Below are positions 30,483-33,865 of a stretch of 33,865 nt of DNA, in pieces. Each line of letters opens with the position of its first letter. Position 1 is the first letter of the stretch. The notes beneath the pieces are model-generated. The model saw only the letters and a program-made list of their open reading frames with translations, was not told where the DNA came from and made no database searches. The translations under genes and the position numbers were made by a program. Origin of the DNA: a virus; the IMG/VR virus record IMGVR_UViG_3300046000_001734, positions 1-33,865 of that record; one strand, 5' to 3'.

Positions 30483-30516
30483 GGGCCAACCTCCGAGAAT
30501 CCCCAGAAGTTGGCCC
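30483..30516 (-). terminator. Hairpin between cement-like gene and tail gene (attenuator candidate)
   Basis: Perfect 8-base arms GGGCCAAC (30483-30490) and GTTGGCCC (30509-30516) enclose an 18-base loop. On the sense (-) strand it is followed by TTCTCACATT, a poor U-tract, so full termination is unlikely. Partial termination or mRNA end protection would favour the capsid and cement genes over tail genes. Confidence 0.5.
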
Positions 30517-30537
30517 ACTTTGCTCAAACCGCGATGT

Positions 30538-30816
30538 TTAATCGCCGTCTGTGTTGGCCAAAGTTGTACCGTCGTTCACGTCAACAACGCCAGAAGCGTT
30601 GGACAGAACGTAGACCAAAGTTGCCACAGCTGTGGTGCCAGTGCTGGTCACACAGTAAATCAAGTCGCCGACTTCCAACATAGAAGACAGTGAGTTGAAA
30701 TAACCTTCAGTATTGACTGTAGCAATGCTGTCGGTTGTTTTGTATGCGTAGATGCCAGGGGCATTGCCACGCTTAGAGGCTGCAATAACAGCCAAGCCAG
30801 TTGCGGAATAAGCCAT
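30538..30816 (-). CDS. Head cement/decoration-like protein
   Basis: The protein is 92 aa, starting MAYSATGLAVIAASKRGNAP. It is beta-rich with IYAYKTTDSIATVN, GYFNSLSSMLEVGDLIYCV and a Val/Asp/Gly-rich end. I recognise this as a small family found directly after capsid genes in many podophages and prophages, in a place like the BPP-1 cement protein. It probably sits on the capsid surface and stabilises it. AAAAGGAG before ATG 30816 is a strong SD, in line with high expression. Confidence 0.78.
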   Translation of the reverse strand: MAYSATGLAVIAASKRGNAPGIYAYKTTDSIATVNTEGYFNSLSSMLEVGDLIYCVTSTGTTAVATLVYVLSNASGVVDVNDGTTLANTDGD

Positions 30817-30836
30817 GATTCAAGCTCCTTTTAAGA

Positions 30837-31679
30837 TCAAGATTCGCGGCAAGTGAGTTGAACGATGCCTTCAGCGTCGATGGCGATGGCGCCAGCGCTG
30901 AACACTTCGTTAACCAACCAGCTGGTCTTCTCGGGGATGTAGTTGATCTCAGTGCGCATGCCGATGCCTTCGCCGTAGCCGATGGCTGCGGAGTGGAAAG
31001 CGTAGCAAGTACGATCTGAAGAGCCGTCGATGGGCAAGCCACCTTCAGTGCGATCACCCAATGTGTGGAATGTGAAGCCCAAGAAGGTGTTGATCTCGCC
31101 TTGAACCAAAGCCTTGACTGTGTTGAAGTCAGAGCTGGTCACGGCTGTCTCGCCCAAGAGGCTGTCCAAACCATTTGCGTGGATGATGATGTGACGGCCG
31201 TCTGCAGGAACGTTGTTCTTGTCGAGCAACTTCTTTGCATTGCGCAGCTTGGCCACGTTCAAGTTGGTATCAGCACCACCGATGTCGTTGCCGACAGTCA
31301 ATGATGTGCCAGAGGCTGCGAGTGCATCCAAGATCAACTGATCTTGACGGCGGCCCATAGCGGCGGCAACTACTTGAACCAACTCTTGACGCTCGTCAAA
31401 GTTGACTTTGGCCTGGCTGAAGATGTCGCTGTATTCAGCGGCGTTCCAGTCAGACAATGTCAAAGTGACAGAGCTGAAGCCCACGTTCAATGGGGTTACA
31501 TCGGTTTGACCAATGCGGGGGGTTGCGACGCCCTTACCGACTTTTGGGAACTTGACGGTTGAGCCTTCGACTCCACGGCGCTGACGTACGGCAGGAACCA
31601 GCATTGCCTTACCTTGGTAGGCTTGCTTGACCTCAGCGTCGAAGAGAGTCACAAAGGCATTGCTTAATGAAATGCTCAT
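30837..31679 (-). CDS. Major capsid protein (HK97-fold type)
   Basis: The protein is 280 aa. It begins MSISLSNAFVTLFDAEVKQAYQ. Characteristic parts are the N-arm/E-loop region with GSTVKFPKVGKGVATPR, the spine helix (ELVQVVAAAMGRRQDQLILDAL) and the P-domain/A-domain with KKLLDKNNVPADGRHIIIHAN, then FLGFTFHTLG, ending AGAIAIDAEGIVQL. This pattern is that of a podophage capsid family with HK97 fold. The scaffold lies upstream and the cement-like gene downstream. It has its own control region: a terminator, a promoter candidate and a ~160-base leader. GAGGAAAA precedes ATG. Confidence 0.88.
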   Translation of the reverse strand: MSISLSNAFVTLFDAEVKQAYQGKAMLVPAVRQRRGVEGSTVKFPKVGKGVATPRIGQTDVTPLNVGFSSVTLTLSDWNAAEYSDIFSQAKVNFDERQELVQVVAAAMGRRQDQLILDALAASGTSLTVGNDIGGADTNLNVAKLRNAKKLLDKNNVPADGRHIIIHANGLDSLLGETAVTSSDFNTVKALVQGEINTFLGFTFHTLGDRTEGGLPIDGSSDRTCYAFHSAAIGYGEGIGMRTEINYIPEKTSWLVNEVFSAGAIAIDAEGIVQLTCRES

Positions 31680-31842
31680 GATATTTTCCTCGGTTGTTGA
31701 AAAAACGGTTTGGTTCTCGCGCCGGTTATCCAGTTACCTGGGCCGAATGCTTGCTGTTTACGTCAGCCAATCGTCAGCATCCGCTGCGGTAAGGGTCGCT
31801 ACGGCCGGGTACTCCCAACCCACGCGATGTGCCTTGGGCGCG
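31680..31842 (-). promoter_or_regulatory. Long structured 5' leader of the capsid gene
   Basis: About 160 bases from the candidate promoter to the capsid ATG hold no gene beyond a 5-codon ATG frame. The sense (-) strand is GC-rich in its first half, has a CCGCAGCGG dyad and GGCCG/CGGCC arms that can close a larger stem, then an A/T-rich part with an SD. It might shape mRNA stability or translation. No known riboswitch or tRNA is recognised. Confidence 0.45.
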
Positions 31843-31870
31843 ATTGTATGAGTATTTGTACAAAATGCAA
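31843..31870 (-). promoter_or_regulatory. Candidate promoter for the capsid gene
   Basis: On the minus strand, -35 TTGCAT (31870-31865), a 16-base spacer and -10 TACAAT (31848-31843) fit a sigma-70 promoter with a moderate -35. It lies just after the terminator. An alternative -35, TTGTCA, lies further upstream with too long a spacer for this -10. Confidence 0.5.
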
Positions 31871-31881
31871 ATGGTGCTTGA

Positions 31882-31913
31882 CAAATAAAAAAAGACCCAG
31901 CCGAAGCTGGGTC
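31882..31913 (-). terminator. Rho-independent terminator after the scaffold gene
   Basis: On the minus strand the stem GACCCAGC / GCTGGGTC (31913-31894) has a stable TTCG tetraloop and is followed by TTTTTTTATTTG. It is the clearest terminator in the window and ends leftward transcripts from the terminase/portal/scaffold genes before the capsid. Confidence 0.85.
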
Positions 31914-31933
31914 AAAATGGCTACCTCAGGAGA

Positions 31934-32722
31934 TCAGGAGATATGCTGCTGGAACATGCGCTCTACCTTTTGACGGTAGGCTGCATCGGTCTTGTACTTG
32001 GGATCATTGACCATTTGATAGAGCTCTTCCTTGCTTGGCGCGCCTTCCATTGGGGCAACGTCAACAGGCACACGCCCCTCATAGGCTGAACGAACCTTCA
32101 TCAAAGCGCTCAAGCCGCGAGCTGTGCCGCCCATGATCTTAAACTCTTCAAAGTCGTCTTTGCTCCACACGCCTTTATTGACCAGGCCGCGAGCCCAGTC
32201 GACCATACCATTGACCACGGCATTGGCGTTGGGGCCAAGTGATTTCATTTCGGCCTGGGTGTCAATGGGTGGGCCAGCCATTTCGGCTGCCATTTGATTG
32301 ACGTTTTGCGCCAGCTCATCAAAGGCCACTTGGCTGATGCCGTACTTCTGGGCCCAGCCAACGTATTGCTTGGCCAACGGGTCAGACTCGATGTCCTTCA
32401 CGCCAAGCGCTGCCGTGTCGTATTTGCCACCCTCGGGTGCTTTATGCTTGCCCTGGCTGACCACTTTGCGCAAATCAGCATAAGACTTGGCCATGGCCTC
32501 CATGTTGGCCTCGCCCTTGTCTTGGTTCCAGAAGTTCTCTGGCAACCATTCTGGGCGCTCTTTGGGCGTGCCAGGGATACCTGGTGCCAGCTCAGTCGCT
32601 GTCGTCGCTTTGTGATCGATTTCAACAGCCTGTGGGTTCTCTGTCTTTGTATCGTCTGCCACCTGTACGCTGTCGAGTAAGCCAGTGGTGGGCTCGACAT
32701 TTGTTTCGGTTTCGGTCGTCAT
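31934..32722 (-). CDS. Capsid assembly scaffolding protein
   Basis: The protein is 262 aa and acidic. The N-terminal ~50 residues are Thr/Glu-rich and disordered. RPEWLPENFW (about 57-66) is typical of T7 gp9-like scaffolds. The rest is helical, with a charged C-terminus (DAAYRQKVERMFQQHIS). Scaffolds guide capsid shell assembly and leave or are packed inside. Position before the capsid gene and after the portal module is standard. The start overlaps the upstream stop (ATGA). Confidence 0.85.
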   Translation of the reverse strand: MTTETETNVEPTTGLLDSVQVADDTKTENPQAVEIDHKATTATELAPGIPGTPKERPEWLPENFWNQDKGEANMEAMAKSYADLRKVVSQGKHKAPEGGKYDTAALGVKDIESDPLAKQYVGWAQKYGISQVAFDELAQNVNQMAAEMAGPPIDTQAEMKSLGPNANAVVNGMVDWARGLVNKGVWSKDDFEEFKIMGGTARGLSALMKVRSAYEGRVPVDVAPMEGAPSKEELYQMVNDPKYKTDAAYRQKVERMFQQHIS

Positions 32723-32979
32723 AGTTTCCTTGCTTGTTTAATCCGTGCCTCGATGTCCCTCACCACGTTTCGCTGCCCTTCGGCAAAGAAAGCATGGGAA
32801 GGGTCTGTGCCCGGCACGGCGATGGGCACATTCACATACATGTCTTGCAACCAGGTTAGCATCTTCTGGCCGTCCTCAGTGCCAAACACGCGCATGGTCA
32901 ACCTGGCCAGATCGTCCCGCTGCTGGTTTGCCTCGCGGATGTCCACCTGGCCAATGGCGTCGAGCTCGTCCCAGCTCAT
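32719..32979 (-). CDS. Bbp19-like small head-module protein
   Basis: The protein is 86 aa: an N-terminal acidic helix, then ARLTMRVFGTEDGQKMLTWL, and a C-terminal QRNVVRDIEARIKQA helix. The Val-Phe-Gly-Thr ... Gly-Gln ... Leu pattern with a final Arg-Asn/Arg-Val-Val-Arg-Asp-Ile helix matches a small family I know as Bbp19-like, named from Bordetella phage BPP-1. It lies between portal and scaffold, as here. Function is unproven. Both ends overlap neighbours as ATGA. Confidence 0.75.
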   Translation of the reverse strand: MSWDELDAIGQVDIREANQQRDDLARLTMRVFGTEDGQKMLTWLQDMYVNVPIAVPGTDPSHAFFAEGQRNVVRDIEARIKQARKL

Positions 32980-33865
32980 GCTGGCGCTCCTTGTGGTGTT
33001 GGCAATCCAGGCGGAGCCATACCCTGCTGCTGCATGGACATTTGAGCTGCCAAGGCTTGGGCCTGCTGGGCTTGCTGTTGCTCAATGGCAAAGGCACGCT
33101 CGGCAGCGCTGTTGCGAAGCGCAGAAGGCACTCCCAGCTTGTCGCCCAGGTAGTCGATCATGTCGCCGAACTTGACGGCAACTTGACCCTCGGCGCCCAT
33201 TTGCTGGGTGAGCTGAGCAAACTGCAGGGCTGCGTTGACTTCGTCCATTGCCTGGGCATTGGCCAGCGGTGATGTCGGAGCGACCTTCACCTCAAGACCG
33301 TTGACTCGCAGTGGCAAGTCAATTGCCCCGCGCTCGTCCATGACCTCCAGGATCTTCGACACAACAGGAATCATTGTCTCGTTGATCAAGCGGCCAAATG
33401 CTGAGCCAAGGTTTTGCGAGAGCTCTTTCATGCGCTCGACAATCTCAGTAGCTGAACGTGCACTCATGTTCTCTGGTGGCAGTGACTCATCCAGCAAAAT
33501 GCGCTTGACGTTGCTGCGCAGATCGTTGATCACCAGCTGCGACACATTGAAGTCGCCAGAGCGTGGCAGGGCCATCAATGACGGGCCTTGTGGGCCACCG
33601 TTGCGCGCCACTGGAATGATGCCGCCAGGCACGATCTTGACTGTGTTTGGATTTAGCACGCCATCGTCGGCCGCCGTATACACGCCAGACACAGCAAGCG
33701 ATGCATTTTTCAGCAGCAGCTCGATTGTCTTGTTTAGCGTCTTGATGTCAGGCAATGCCGTCATCAATGGGCCACGGCCATAGATCTCACCGGCCACCTT
33801 CATGTAGCGCGAGATCACCCAGGGACTGATCTTGCGGCGGCGGTAGACCAGCTCGGCCTTGCTCC
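32976..33865 (-). CDS. Portal protein, C-terminal part, runs off the right edge
   Basis: The frame is open from base 33865 to the stop at 32976-32978. It includes VAGEIYGRGPLMTALPDIKT, a portal segment also present in the left copy, and ends in a Gln/Ala/Met/Pro-rich tail (QQQAQQAQALAAQ). Bases 33264-33865 repeat 7-608 with near-silent changes. It should be joined to 1-1329 to read the full gene; the apparent GTG start at 33818 is internal. Of the two, only this copy has the C-terminus. Confidence 0.9.
   Translation of the reverse strand, partial: SKAELVYRRRKISPWVISRYMKVAGEIYGRGPLMTALPDIKTLNKTIELLLKNASLAVSGVYTAADDGVLNPNTVKIVPGGIIPVARNGGPQGPSLMALPRSGDFNVSQLVINDLRSNVKRILLDESLPPENMSARSATEIVERMKELSQNLGSAFGRLINETMIPVVSKILEVMDERGAIDLPLRVNGLEVKVAPTSPLANAQAMDEVNAALQFAQLTQQMGAEGQVAVKFGDMIDYLGDKLGVPSALRNSAAERAFAIEQQQAQQAQALAAQMSMQQQGMAPPGLPTPQGAPA
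33264..33865. repeat. Right copy of the divergent terminal overlap
   Basis: This is the partner of 7-608. Differences are spread over 211-608 of the left copy and fall on third codon positions, except for the last two. The pattern shows two functional portal alleles, not sequencing noise. Confidence 0.9.

Noticed and set aside
31763-31780. Five-codon ATG frame in the capsid leader (leader peptide)
   Set aside because: It has no SD and no rare or regulatory codon run; a frame this short is expected by chance.
1-33865. tRNA genes, CRISPR arrays, insertion sequences, or a reverse transcriptase with diversity-generating repeats
   Set aside because: The BPP-1-like head genes prompted a look for a diversity-generating cassette. 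No reverse transcriptase motif, template repeat pair, tRNA cloverleaf, CRISPR repeat or transposase was seen.

Overview
The window is almost certainly one complete or nearly complete genome of a small tailed phage with a podovirus-type virion. It is linearised inside the portal gene. The first ~602 bases (7-608) match the last ~602 (33264-33865) at about 96.5% identity, in the same portal reading frame. Joining the ends restores a 536-codon portal gene and a circular map of about 33.26 kb. The host is inferred to be a Gram-negative bacterium: there is an Rz/Rz1-type spanin pair and a lipoprotein signal. The gene families look like those of Burkholderiales (freshwater betaproteobacterial) phages, but no sequence in the window proves the host.

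Layout. A divergent promoter region at 9480-9641 splits the map. Rightwards (+) runs a short early recombination operon: a 72-aa protein, a small serine recombinase, three small proteins, a YqaJ-type exonuclease, a 60-aa protein and RecT (9642-13230). Leftwards (-) runs everything else. It starts with a ribbon-helix-helix-like regulator, RusA, zinc-ribbon microproteins and a winged-helix replication initiator with a probable origin inside its gene. Next come an SSB-like protein, both terminase subunits, a T7 gp13-like protein, two Ala-rich coiled-coil proteins and the portal. Across the junction follow a Bbp19-like protein, the scaffold, the capsid with its own terminator/promoter/leader, a cement-like protein, tail tube proteins, four ejection-type proteins, fiber and receptor-binding genes. 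The strand ends in a lysis/membrane region with nested Rz1 and a GH19 endolysin, whose stop codon abuts that of recT.

How it fits together. The virion module is T7-like (portal of T7 size, gp13-like protein, tail tubes, internal proteins, T7-type fiber anchor). No RNA polymerase, DNA polymerase, primase or replicative helicase is visible. Replication instead looks lambda-like: an initiator gene carrying iterons, an AT-rich tract and a consensus DnaA box, which implies use of the host replisome. Exo/RecT/RusA and the serine recombinase would process or resolve replication products. TerS/TerL and the circular map suit headful packaging, though this is not proven. No tyrosine integrase or CI-type repressor is visible. 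Genes are packed tightly, with many ATGA, GTGA or TGATG stop/start overlaps, and no stretch over 300 bases lacks a gene.

The most notable signals are the strain-divergent genome ends, the intragenic origin, the regulatory island in front of the capsid gene, the polyvalent-protein-like ejection protein, and the AT-rich receptor-binding cassette.
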